Assembly (NCBI GenBank): GCA_020632695.1
Contig: JACKFB010000032.1
Span: 1-27,742 of the forward strand
DNA: 27,742 bases
Source: Deltaproteobacteria bacterium
Lineage (GTDB): Bacteria > Myxococcota_A > UBA9042 > PHBI01 > JACKFB01
Direction of reading: 5' to 3'
Below the pieces are notes generated by a model. The model was not told where the DNA came from. It saw only the letters and a program-made list of their open reading frames with translations, and made no database searches. Each line of letters starts with the position of its first letter. Position 1 is the stretch's first letter. The position numbers were made by a program, and so were the translations under genes. Shown piece after piece: positions 8,908-15,935 of the stretch.

Positions 8908-11138
8908 GCCAGCGGGCCCTGCGCTGCGCGCTGCTGGCGTGCGCGGTGGCGTCGCTCACCTGTGCGGGCCAGGTGGCGGCGGCCGAAGCGGCCGAGCCCC
9001 TCGAGCCGCTGGTCCTCTGGCACGCGTACGGCGACGGGGAGGCGGAGGCGCTGCGCCAGGTGCTGGCCGCCTTCGAGGCCGCGCACCCCGGCGAGCGCGT
9101 CCACGCGGTGCGTCTGCCCTTCGGCGTCCTGGCCTCGCGCCTGGAGTCGGCTGTGCCTACCGGCAACGGCCCAGACCTCTTCATCGACGCCCACGAGCGG
9201 CTCGGGCGCTACATCCCGCGTGGCATCGTGCAGCCGCTGGACCCCTCGGCCGATCCGGACTGGGATGCGACCGTCGCGCAGCTGGAGCCGCAGCACGTCG
9301 AGGCGCTGCGTCGAGATGGACGCCTCTACGGCTTGCCGCTCTCGGCCAAGGCCGTGGCGCTCTTCATCAACCGTGCGTTGGTACCGGAGGGCGGTGCGCC
9401 GCCCGCCGGCCTCGAAGCGATGCTGCGCCGCCCGCTGCCCCAGGGCGTGTGGCCGCTCGCCATCGAGGGCGAGGACACCTACTTCGTCGCGCCGATCTTC
9501 CACGCCTTCGGCGCGAAGCTCTTCGAAGACGGCCGCTACGGGCTGGCCCGGGACGGCGAGGCGGATCCGCGCGCGGTGCAGGCCTTGGAGCGCCTCGCCG
9601 GCTTCTTCCGCGACGGCCTGATCCCGCCCGAGCCGTCGGGCGAGCTGGTCACGCGGCTCTTCGGCGGCGGCCAGGCGGCCTACGCCATCAGCGGGCCCTG
9701 GCTGGCGGCGTCCCTGCCCGCGGATCTGGACGTGCGCGTCATCCCGCTGCCCGGGCTCGAGGGGGCGGGCCCGATGCGCCCCTTCGTGACCGTGGAGGCG
9801 ATCTTCCGCGCGGGCGCCGACGCCGGCGCAGAGGCTTCGCCCGCCCACGACGTCCGCGTCGCGGCCTTGGCAGGATTCCTCGCCGGCGAAGAGAGCGCGG
9901 TGCTGCGAGCCACCGTGGCGCGGCAGGTGGTCAGCCACCGCGGCGCCTGGGAGCGCTTCACGCCGGACGCCACGATGCTGGCCTTCCGCGACGCGGCGCG
10001 CGGTGGCGTCGTGATGCCCGGCGACGCCCGCATGAGCCAGGTCTTCGAGCCCACCACCCGCGCCATCCGCGCCGTGGTCCGCGGCGGCGTGGACCCTGCC
10101 GTGGCGCTGGCCGAGGCCGAGGCCCGCTTCGACGACGCCGTCCGCGCGTTGCCCGAAGCGCACGACCCGAGCCTGGCCCTGGTGCTGCTGGGCGCGCTGC
10201 TCTTCATCGGCGCGGTCGTGGCCGTGCGCCGCTCGCTGCGCGCCGAGGTGCGTCGCTCGCTGGCGCTGTCGCTTCCGGCCTGGCGCTACGTAGCCGCCTC
10301 GTTCTTCGCCGTGCTGCTGCTGGTCATCACGCCGCTCGTGGTCGGCGCGGCGATGAGCCTCTTCGCCACCGACGGCAGCGAGTTTCGCTACGTCGGCCTC
10401 ACCCACTACGTCGACATCCTGAGCGCGCGCGGTGGCGATCTGTTGGGCCAGGGCTCCTTCTGGCGCGTGCTGCTGGTGACCGTGGTGTGGACCGCGCTCA
10501 ACCTGTTGCTCCACGTCGCCATCGGGGTGAGCCTGGCGCTGCTGCTGCACCGGCCCGTCCTGCGCCTGCGCGCCGTCTACCGCGTGCTGCTGATCCTGCC
10601 CTGGGCGGTCCCCAGCTATGTCACGGCGCTCTCGTGGAAGGGGATGTTCCACAGCCAGTATGGTGCCGTGAACGCGCTGCTGGCCGCGGTCGGCGTCGAG
10701 CCCGTGCACTGGTTCAGCCGCTTCGGGACGGCATTTGCCGCCAATATCACGACGAACGTGTGGCTCGGATTCCCCTTCATGATGGTGGTGGCCCTGGGCG
10801 CGCTCTCCGCCATCCCCAAGGAGCTCTACGAGGCCGCCCGGGTCGACGGCGCCTCATCCTGGCAGCAGCTCCGCCACATCACGCTGCCGCTGCTGTGGCC
10901 ACCGCTGCTGCCGGCGGTCGCCATGGGGGCGGTCTGGACCTTCAACATGTTCAACGTGGTCTTCCTGGTCAGCGGCGGCGAGCCCGGCGGCTCCACCGAG
11001 ATCCTGGTCAGCGAGGCCTACCGCTGGGCCTTCACCCGCGGCGCCCGCTACGGCTACGCCGCCGCATATGCCGTCCTCATCTTCGGCATTCTCTGGCTGG
11101 GGACGCGCTCGCGCCTCGTGTCGAGGGCGATGCAATGA
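8904..11138 (+). CDS. Fused maltodextrin-binding protein and MalF-type permease (MalE-MalF)
   Basis: This 744-residue protein joins two transporter parts normally encoded separately. No ATG fits the N-terminus; TTG 8904 overlaps the malK stop (TTGA) and gives a good signal peptide (about residues 1-29). From about residue 36 (LVLWHAYG) to about 415 it matches an extracellular sugar-binding protein of the MalE class. A membrane helix near 423-440 is followed by a short Arg-rich cytoplasmic stretch and then MalF-like membrane segments from about 460. The permease EAA loop starts at E643 (EAARVDGASSWQQL). The topology is consistent: signal-directed export of the binding domain, one helix back to the cytoplasm, then the permease. 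No separate binding-protein gene is present in the operon, so this is probably its only receptor. The long open frame without interruption argues against a simple sequencing fusion. Confidence 0.88.
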   Translation: MSQRALRCALLACAVASLTCAGQVAAAEAAEPLEPLVLWHAYGDGEAEALRQVLAAFEAAHPGERVHAVRLPFGVLASRLESAVPTGNGPDLFIDAHERLGRYIPRGIVQPLDPSADPDWDATVAQLEPQHVEALRRDGRLYGLPLSAKAVALFINRALVPEGGAPPAGLEAMLRRPLPQGVWPLAIEGEDTYFVAPIFHAFGAKLFEDGRYGLARDGEADPRAVQALERLAGFFRDGLIPPEPSGELVTRLFGGGQAAYAISGPWLAASLPADLDVRVIPLPGLEGAGPMRPFVTVEAIFRAGADAGAEASPAHDVRVAALAGFLAGEESAVLRATVARQVVSHRGAWERFTPDATMLAFRDAARGGVVMPGDARMSQVFEPTTRAIRAVVRGGVDPAVALAEAEARFDDAVRALPEAHDPSLALVLLGALLFIGAVVAVRRSLRAEVRRSLALSLPAWRYVAASFFAVLLLVITPLVVGAAMSLFATDGSEFRYVGLTHYVDILSARGGDLLGQGSFWRVLLVTVVWTALNLLLHVAIGVSLALLLHRPVLRLRAVYRVLLILPWAVPSYVTALSWKGMFHSQYGAVNALLAAVGVEPVHWFSRFGTAFAANITTNVWLGFPFMMVVALGALSAIPKELYEAARVDGASSWQQLRHITLPLLWPPLLPAVAMGAVWTFNMFNVVFLVSGGEPGGSTEILVSEAYRWAFTRGARYGYAAAYAVLIFGILWLGTRSRLVSRAMQ

Positions 11139-11962
11139 AGCGCCTCGTCCCCGTCGCCGTCCACGCCGCGCTTCTCTCGGCCACGCTCTTCGCGCTGTAC
11201 CCGGTGCTCTGGGTGCTCGCGACCGCGCTGAGCGGCGCCCCCATGCGCTCGGGCCGTGTGCTCCCCTGGCCCGAGCAGCCCACCCTGCGTCATTTCGCCG
11301 ACGTGCTCTTCCGCGACGACGCCATCTTCTTCACCCAGCTCGCCAACTCGCTCTTCATCGCGGCCTTCACCGCGCTGGTCGCCGTCGCCATCGCCGCGCC
11401 GGCCGCCTACGCCATGGCGCGCTTCGAGTTCGTCGGCAAGAGGGCGTCCCTGCGCAGTCTCCTGGCGACCCAGATGTTCCCCGGCGTGGCGGCGGCCATC
11501 CCGCTCTATCTCATCCTGGACTTCCTCAACCTGCTCGATACCCGCACCGGCCTCATCCTGGTCTATGGCTCCACGGTGGTCCCCTTCGCCATCTTCCAGC
11601 TCCGCACCGCCTTCGAGGCCATCCCCGTCGACCTCGAGGAGGCCGCCATGGTCGACGGCGCCACGCGCGCCCAGGCGTTCTTTCGCGTGGTGCTGCCCGC
11701 CGCGCGCCCCGCCCTGGCCGTGACCACACTCTTCGCCTTCATGACCGCCTGGAACGAGTTCATCCTGGCGGCCACCTTCCTGTCCGCTGAGTCCCGTCTC
11801 ACCCTGCCGGTGGTCCTCCAGCGCTACGTCGGCGAGCACAGCGCCAACTGGGCCGCGTTCTCCGCCGGCGCCACCCTGGTCACCATCCCCGTCATGGCCC
11901 TCTTCTTCTGGCTCCAACGCCACCTGGTCGCCGGCCTCAACGCCGGGGGCGTCAAGGGCTGA
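11135..11962 (+). CDS. malG: MalG-type sugar ABC transporter permease
   Basis: This inner-membrane permease subunit of 275 residues has about six hydrophobic segments and completes the transporter with the MalE-MalF fusion and MalK. ATG 11135 overlaps the preceding stop (ATGA). The EAA loop that docks on the ATPase begins near E168-E169 (EEAAMVDGATRAQAFF) and is followed by conserved LP. The segment MFPGVAAAIPLYLI resembles the MalG pattern before the third or fourth helix, and the protein ends in GLNAGGVKG, as MalG family members typically do. It is the last gene of the operon. A repeat-rich 700-base region follows with no clear intrinsic terminator. Confidence 0.93.
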   Translation: MKRLVPVAVHAALLSATLFALYPVLWVLATALSGAPMRSGRVLPWPEQPTLRHFADVLFRDDAIFFTQLANSLFIAAFTALVAVAIAAPAAYAMARFEFVGKRASLRSLLATQMFPGVAAAIPLYLILDFLNLLDTRTGLILVYGSTVVPFAIFQLRTAFEAIPVDLEEAAMVDGATRAQAFFRVVLPAARPALAVTTLFAFMTAWNEFILAATFLSAESRLTLPVVLQRYVGEHSANWAAFSAGATLVTIPVMALFFWLQRHLVAGLNAGGVKG

Positions 11963-12663
11963 CGCGGCGCCCGCCCACCCCCCAGAACCATGCCGGAGCG
12001 GCCAGTCGGCCAGCCCCCCCGAGGCCCCGGGTGAACTCCCGAGGCTCCGGGCCAACTCCCTCCGCGTCCGAACTCCGAGGTGCGCCAAGGGCTTGAAATC
12101 ATGGGCCGAGCGTCCGGGCCACGGAAGGCCGCCTGGGGGGCGGGCTGGGGCCGCGGTAGCCCCGTCCGTGTCGGATCACGGAGGAGCGCCAAAGTCCGGA
12201 GATCATGAGCTGATGTCCTCGACCGAGAGAGGCTGCTTGGGAAGAAGCCCGCATCCGACCCTTGAGGATCCCCTCGAGGAGCCCCCGCATCCGAACTCCG
12301 AGGAATCCTAAGCAGTCGAAAGTATGAGTAAATCGACTGGTTCGCGTCAGCCCGCCAGAGATGGTGGACGGGCTTGGGGCGACGGCCCGACACCGAGCCC
12401 CAGCATCGGATCCCGGGTGTGAACTTGGAGGATGGCCAAGGCGCCGAAGCCATGAGCGGCGCACGCGGCGCTCGGAGGGATCGGGCGGGAGTTGGCTGGA
12501 TCAGGCCGCGGGGGTGCTCGACGCCGAGCCGGTCATGAGCGTCACGGCAGCGCACACGCATGGCATCGAGACCGAAGTTGTGGACCTCGAGTCCGGGCGT
12601 GTGTCATGGGGAACCAGGGGGCGGGAGGCCACTGCGCCGCGAGCCCGTCCCTGTGGAGCGCGA
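11963..12663 (+). repeat. Non-coding stretch carrying dispersed GAACTCC repeats
   Basis: No convincing gene lies between malG and the TetR gene. Short open frames on both strands here are Pro/Ser/Arg-rich and reflect the repeats. The repeat core CCGAACTCCGAG, followed after a few bases by GCCAAG and a tail like TTGAAATCATG, appears at 12068-12103. Diverged copies are at about 12172-12210 (GCGCCAAAG then GAGATCATGAG), 12291-12327 and 12421-12455 (GGCCAAGG then GAAGCCATGAG). Two tandem 20-bp units beginning CCCGAGG and ending in a CAACT or GAACT sequence occupy 12018-12057. The function is unknown. The same family recurs on the far side of the TetR, membrane-protein and RAYT genes. Confidence 0.7.
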
Positions 12664-13233
12664 GTGAGCCGTCGTCGTGACAACTGGATCCGCACGCATG
12701 AGGCGCTCCTCGACGCGGGCGCCGGGTGTATGGCCGAGGTGGGGTTCGCGGGCGCGACGGTGGCGCAGATCACGAAGCGCGCCGGAGTCGCACACGGCAC
12801 CTTCTTCGTGCACTTTCAGTCCAAGCACGCCCTGCTCGATGAGTTGTTCGCGAGCCGGCTGGCCGTCGTCACCACGCAGGCGTTCGAGGATGTCCCGGAA
12901 GGGCCGTTGGTCGAGCGCCTGGTCTCGGTCGCCGATTCCCTCTACCGGTTCTACGCTGCCAATACTGAGCTGAGCCGGGCGCTCCTTTCCCACAAGCTGT
13001 TTCTGGCAGACCAGGAGCAGCCGCGGTCCGCCGATCTGTTCGCCGGGCTGCTGGCGAACCTCGACAGGCTGGTGAGAGGTAGTCTGGACTCCCCGTCGGA
13101 CAAGGAGCCCGCTGCAGTCGTCGAGTTGTTCGGGGCCCTCTACTACGCGACGTTGCTCGCAGGCCTGCGGTCGGGAGCGCCATCAGCAGCGTGGACTGCT
13201 CGGTTGCGCGCCGCCCTGACGGTCTGGCTCTGA
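12664..13233 (+). CDS. TetR/AcrR family transcriptional regulator
   Basis: This 189-residue repressor-type protein is the usual size for TetR. GTG 12664 is chosen because GGAG lies five bases upstream (12655-12658) and the helix-turn-helix then begins at the standard distance from the N-terminus. The frame is open further upstream to 12361, but that part overlaps repeat sequence. Residues of about 10-58 form the DNA-binding domain: a first helix, then ATVAQITKRAGVAHGTFFVHF and the following FQSK pattern, with V-GTFF-HF in place of the commoner GTLY-YF. The remaining helical part is the ligand-binding domain, with no recognisable ligand. A palindromic tandem repeat lies downstream, before the next gene, and is its likely operator. 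GC content appears lower than in the flanking operons, in keeping with an accessory gene. Confidence 0.9.
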   Translation: MSRRRDNWIRTHEALLDAGAGCMAEVGFAGATVAQITKRAGVAHGTFFVHFQSKHALLDELFASRLAVVTTQAFEDVPEGPLVERLVSVADSLYRFYAANTELSRALLSHKLFLADQEQPRSADLFAGLLANLDRLVRGSLDSPSDKEPAAVVELFGALYYATLLAGLRSGAPSAAWTARLRAALTVWL

Positions 13234-13245
13234 GCGCGATCGCGC

Positions 13246-13274
13246 TTGCGTTCATTGAAGCCTCCTGCTAACTG
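13246..13274 (+). promoter_or_regulatory. Candidate sigma-70-like promoter for the membrane protein gene
   Basis: TTGCGT (13246-13251) and TAACTG (13269-13274) are separated by 17 bases, with TG one base before the -10 element (an extended -10). The candidate operator overlaps the -10 box and the likely transcription start. This is pattern matching on a GC-rich background, so certainty is limited. Confidence 0.45.
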
Positions 13275-13298
13275 ACTGTGGTCAGTGACTGTGGTCAG
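13271..13298 (+). promoter_or_regulatory. Candidate TetR operator: tandem 13-bp palindromic repeat
   Basis: TGACTGTGGTCAG is repeated exactly back to back at 13273-13285 and 13286-13298. The first copy sits in a perfect inverted repeat, ACTGAC-TGTG-GTCAGT (13271-13286), the size and symmetry usual for TetR-family operators. It lies 38 bases after the TetR gene stop and 40 bases before the membrane protein start, on top of the predicted -10 box. This suggests repression of the downstream gene by two TetR dimers. Confidence 0.65.
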
Positions 13299-13338
13299 CA
13301 GCATCGCAGCGGCCGCGAAGCGCCGCAGGAGTCCGTCC

Positions 13339-13767
13339 ATGCGCCGCAAGCTCGCGCTTGCTCTCTACTACGCCGTCCCCTTGTTGGTGTTGCTCGGCGG
13401 CATTGGCGATCTCGCCATCACAGAGCTCCTCGAGACCCAACGCGCGTTTCTCAGCGGGCAAGGTGCGTATCCGATACCGCCACCGGCCGAGCGCGCGTTC
13501 ATCGAGTTGCTGCACGCCATGGCCGGTGGCCTCGTTGCGGTGGGGGCATCGGGCCTGCTCCTGACCCACTTCGGGATCCGCGCCGGTCAGCGCTGGGCGG
13601 CGGTGGCGCTGTTGATAGCGATCCTGTGCAGCGAGGGGGCGAACACGGTCGGCATGTACCTCCTCGGTTCGCCCTTCTACATGGTCACCGGTACGTACGT
13701 GGCGCTGATCCTCGTGGCCACCGCGCTGGCGTTCGCCCCTACCTTCGCGTTCGCCGAGGCTCGCTGA
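13339..13767 (+). CDS. Small four-helix membrane protein of unknown function
   Basis: The 142-residue protein has four hydrophobic segments: about residues 3-28, 50-75, 85-105 and 112-135. ATG 13339 is preferred over an earlier in-frame start at 13285, because AGGAG lies seven bases upstream and the early start would fall inside the operator. Charged residues are few, and a Pro-rich loop (YPIPPPAERAF) follows the first helix. It is not confidently assigned to a family. Its position behind a TetR gene and a tandem operator suggests that it is the regulator's target, perhaps a membrane-stress or small-molecule response protein, but nothing in the sequence identifies a substrate. Confidence 0.75.
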   Translation: MRRKLALALYYAVPLLVLLGGIGDLAITELLETQRAFLSGQGAYPIPPPAERAFIELLHAMAGGLVAVGASGLLLTHFGIRAGQRWAAVALLIAILCSEGANTVGMYLLGSPFYMVTGTYVALILVATALAFAPTFAFAEAR

Positions 13768-14253
13768 CGGGACTGCGTCGACCGAACTCGCGCTGGCCGA
13801 ACTCCGAGCCTGGCCAAGGCCAGGGAATCGTGCAGGAACCCCGCCAACCGAACTCCGAGCCTGGCCAAGGCCAGGAGACCAGGCAGGAAGCCTGTGAGGC
13901 GCGGAAGGTGGGGGCGGGCGAGGCGAGGCCAGGGCTTGGGCTGGCCCGTGGCTGAGACAGCGATGGGGCCCGCCGTCCCGAACTCCGCCGTCCCGAACTC
14001 CGAGCCTTGCGAAGGTATTGAAAACATGAATGAATTATGTGGGGCGCCGGAGGCGGGGGCGGGCGAGGCGAGGCCAGGGCTCGGGCTGGCCCGAGGCTGA
14101 GACAGTCATGGGGCGATTCCGGAGTCGGTTGGTGCTGTGGAAGGGGGGGCTCATTGCTTGCTTGCGGTCGATCCTCGAGCGGCGGGCGCACGGGGGCGCT
14201 GCCCCTTGGGGAAGGGGGCGAGGCGTTGGACGGAGGGCGCAAATGGCGGCTGG
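13768..14253 (+). repeat. Non-coding stretch with GAACTCC repeats and a duplicated 71-bp segment
   Basis: No gene is supported here. A 28-bp sequence beginning CCGAACTCCGAGCCTGGC occurs identically at 13797-13824 and 13848-13875, and contains the near-palindrome CCTGGCCAAGGCCAGG. Two more GAACTCC units lie at 13980-13986 and 13995-14001, followed by the tail TATTGAAAACATGAATG. A GC-rich 71-bp segment is duplicated directly at 13898-13968 and 14043-14113, roughly 90 percent identical by eye. The arrangement is therefore GAACTCC block, GC-rich segment, GAACTCC block, GC-rich segment, that is, two copies of one composite unit about 145 bases apart. Confidence 0.75.
14193..14205 (-). terminator. 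Possible hairpin 3' of the transposase gene
   Basis: GGGGC-GCT-GCCCC can form a short stem about 50 bases beyond the transposase stop on the minus strand, next to a second palindrome, CCCCTTGGGG (14202-14211). There is no T-run, so intrinsic termination is only a possibility. Confidence 0.25.
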
Positions 14254-15156
14254 CTACGTCGGGGCAGCGGCGATGGTTACGTTGTGAAGGCGCGCGAGCT
14301 GGTAGGTTCCGTAGGGGAAGACGGTGTCGCGGAGGCCGCGACGCCAGCGGGCCAGGGCCTCGGCGTAGAGCCGGCGGAAGTCCGCGAGGAAGCTGAGCTT
14401 GGCGACTCGGGTGGCCTTGTCGCGGCAGGCGATCGCGGGGTTGATGGGGCTCTCCGGCTGGCGACGGGGAGAGGCGAAGGGGTCTTGGGCCAGGACGCCT
14501 TCGCAGCCGAGGTAGGGACTGTCGGTCTGCCGCATCGCGTCTCGGAGGTTGGACTCGTGGGCTTCCAGCCGGTCGGTGAGGCGCTTGGCGTACTCGGCGT
14601 GGGACAGGTGCTCCAAGGCGGGAGGGAGCGTCAGGTTGAGGGTCACCGTGTCCGGTTCGGCGCCGTTCTCGCTGAAGTAGGCCATCGGGCGTGCGACGAC
14701 GCGGCCCGACTCGCAGATGTCGCTGGGGCGCGTCTGAAACCCAGGCCACGCGCGGGAGCTGGCTACGAGACGCGACGAGACCGGGTTGCCAAGTGTGTAG
14801 ACCAGCTTCTCCCAGACCGCGTCTCGGTCGACGAGCTCGACCAGGGAGGGCTGGCGCACGGCCCAGAGGCTCTCTCTTCGGTCGCGGGCGCGGTTGACGC
14901 AGCGGGCGATGAGCGAGTGCAGGTCCTGTAGGAAGCGTCCCACCACCGCTTCGACATCGGTGAAGACGAGATGCCAGTGATTGCTCAGCACGCAGGCCGC
15001 ATGGACGCGGACCCCATGGCGGCGGGCGCAGAGTGCCAGGCAGTACGCGAAGATGTCGGGGATCTCACCGTCGGGCCTGAAGAGGTACTGCCCGCCGATC
15101 GTGCGGCGGGTCAGCATGTAGGTGGTGTTGGGGACGACGCAGCGCGGTCGGTTCAT
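14254..15156 (-). CDS. RAYT-like (REP-associated tyrosine / Y1) transposase
   Basis: The 300-residue protein belongs to the Y1/IS200-like HUH nuclease superfamily. It begins MNRPRC at ATG 15156 with GGAGG nine bases upstream. The frame is open further upstream to 15435, but that part is not supported. Characteristic features are the N-terminal TYMLTRRTIGGQYLFRPD pattern and the metal-binding HUH motif in VLSNHWHLVF, near residue 80. A helical segment with possible catalytic Tyr residues follows (WEKLVYTLGNP), then a long family-specific C-terminal part. Known RAYTs are single-copy, domesticated transposases that act on REP hairpins. This one is flanked on both sides by the GAACTCC repeat family, and no terminal IS200-type ends or partner tnpB gene were seen. 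An ordinary Y1 transposase is the alternative. Confidence 0.8.
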   Translation of the reverse strand: MNRPRCVVPNTTYMLTRRTIGGQYLFRPDGEIPDIFAYCLALCARRHGVRVHAACVLSNHWHLVFTDVEAVVGRFLQDLHSLIARCVNRARDRRESLWAVRQPSLVELVDRDAVWEKLVYTLGNPVSSRLVASSRAWPGFQTRPSDICESGRVVARPMAYFSENGAEPDTVTLNLTLPPALEHLSHAEYAKRLTDRLEAHESNLRDAMRQTDSPYLGCEGVLAQDPFASPRRQPESPINPAIACRDKATRVAKLSFLADFRRLYAEALARWRRGLRDTVFPYGTYQLARLHNVTIAAAPT

Positions 15157-15174
15157 GAGGGACCTCCGAACGAG

Positions 15175-15193
15175 CGCCGGAGGGATTCCGGCG
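15175..15193 (-). promoter_or_regulatory. Perfect 7-bp hairpin in the transposase leader
   Basis: CGCCGGA (15175-15181) and TCCGGCG (15187-15193) are perfect inverted repeats around a 5-base loop, 19 bases upstream of the transposase ATG. The hairpin could be a self-regulatory or single-strand nuclease recognition site. A TATATA sequence near 15215-15222 might supply the -10 element of its promoter, but no convincing -35 is seen. Confidence 0.4.
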
Positions 15194-15695
15194 ACCAGAT
15201 GCGCCGCCCCTCTCCCTATATATGACCGCGACGACCGCGATCGTTTCGCAGAAAAGTGAAGGCGGCCCCCGGCGCCCCCCGGATGCGGAACTCCAAGTGC
15301 GCCCAAGTTGTTGGAATGGAAAGGCGGATGGCCATCGGAGGCGGCTGCGGGAAATTCGCAGGTCCGGGACCGCTCGGCAGGCTGGGGAGGTGACACGTGC
15401 TCAGGGGAGGTCGGTGCGGCTGGGCGGGCGACCACCGCGACGGCGTCGTGATGCGGCGGCTCGAGAGTGTGGTCCTGGCCGAGGCCGTTCAGGGGGCGTG
15501 AGGGAGCCGACCAGCCAGGGCGCGCGGATGGTCGACCTGGATGAGCCCGTCCGTCTGTCCGCCCGAGCCTGGCGCGCGGGCCTCGATGCCACCGAACTCC
15601 ACGCGGGAGGCCGAGCTCCGAGTGCAGCCAAGTGGCGCCAGGGTTCGAGCGTCCCGCTGGAACGTGGCGATGCGCCGCGGCGTACCCCCAACGGT
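15194..15695 (+). repeat. Non-coding stretch with scattered repeat copies
   Basis: No supported gene was found. A GAACTCC copy with the family tail (GCCCAAGTTGTTGGAATGG) lies at 15288-15319. A diverged pair (GAACTCC at 15594-15600 and GAGCTCC at 15613-15619, then GCCAAG) occurs before the tandem array. Short frames on both strands are Arg/Pro-rich and look spurious. Confidence 0.55.
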
Positions 15696-15866
15696 GGAAC
15701 TCCCAGCTCGGCCGAAGCGGAACTCCCGGCCGGGTCGAGGTTGAACTCCCAGCTCGGCCGAAGTGGACCTCCCGGCCGGGTCGAGGTTGAACTCCCAGCT
15801 CGGCCGAAGTGGAACTCCCAGCCCGGCCGAGGGTGAACTCCCAGCCCGGCTAAGGGGTTGGAATGA
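15696..15866 (+). repeat. Seven-copy 23-bp tandem repeat ending in the family tail
   Basis: Units starting KGAACTCCC, or one GGACCTCCC variant, begin at 15696, 15719, 15742, 15765, 15788, 15811 and 15834, exactly 23 bases apart. Copies one to five alternate between two forms, one containing CAGCTCGGCCGAAG and the other CGGCCGGGTCGAGG, giving a 46-bp higher-order period. Copies six and seven carry CAGCCCGGC. The last copy runs into GGGGTTGGAATGAG, equivalent to the TTGAAATCATGAG tail of the dispersed repeats. The array sits just 3' of the hydrolase gene. Confidence 0.85.
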
Positions 15867-15935
15867 GGGGGCTTCGGCTGCGGCTGAGGCTGCGGGGGCG
15901 GCGAGCCGTTCTGGGGGATGGGGAGGTGGGGGCGC

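Noticed and set aside
8382..10709. Long minus-strand open frame opposite malK and the MalE-MalF fusion.
   Set aside because: The plus strand encodes recognisable transporter domains across the whole stretch; the antisense product has no motif and biased composition.
12001..12014. Possible terminator after malG (GGCCAGTCGGCC).
   Set aside because: The stem is only four self-complementary base pairs with no T-run.
11824..12561. Minus-strand open frame with repeated SEFG and LRDPT-like segments after malG, considered as a repeat protein.
   Set aside because: The peptide repeats are just the GAACTCC DNA repeats translated. Frames are open on both strands, and no start or ribosome-binding site stands out.
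12361..12663. Upstream in-frame extension of the TetR protein.
   Set aside because: It covers a repeat copy and would push the DNA-binding domain over 100 residues in; the GTG at 12664 has a good ribosome-binding sequence.
15401..15691. Minus-strand open frame of 96 codons between the transposase and the tandem array.
   Set aside because: Arg/Pro/Ser-rich translation with no motif; it overlaps repeat copies.
15696..15866. Tandem array considered as a CRISPR.
   Set aside because: The units abut with no unique spacers and no cas genes are nearby.
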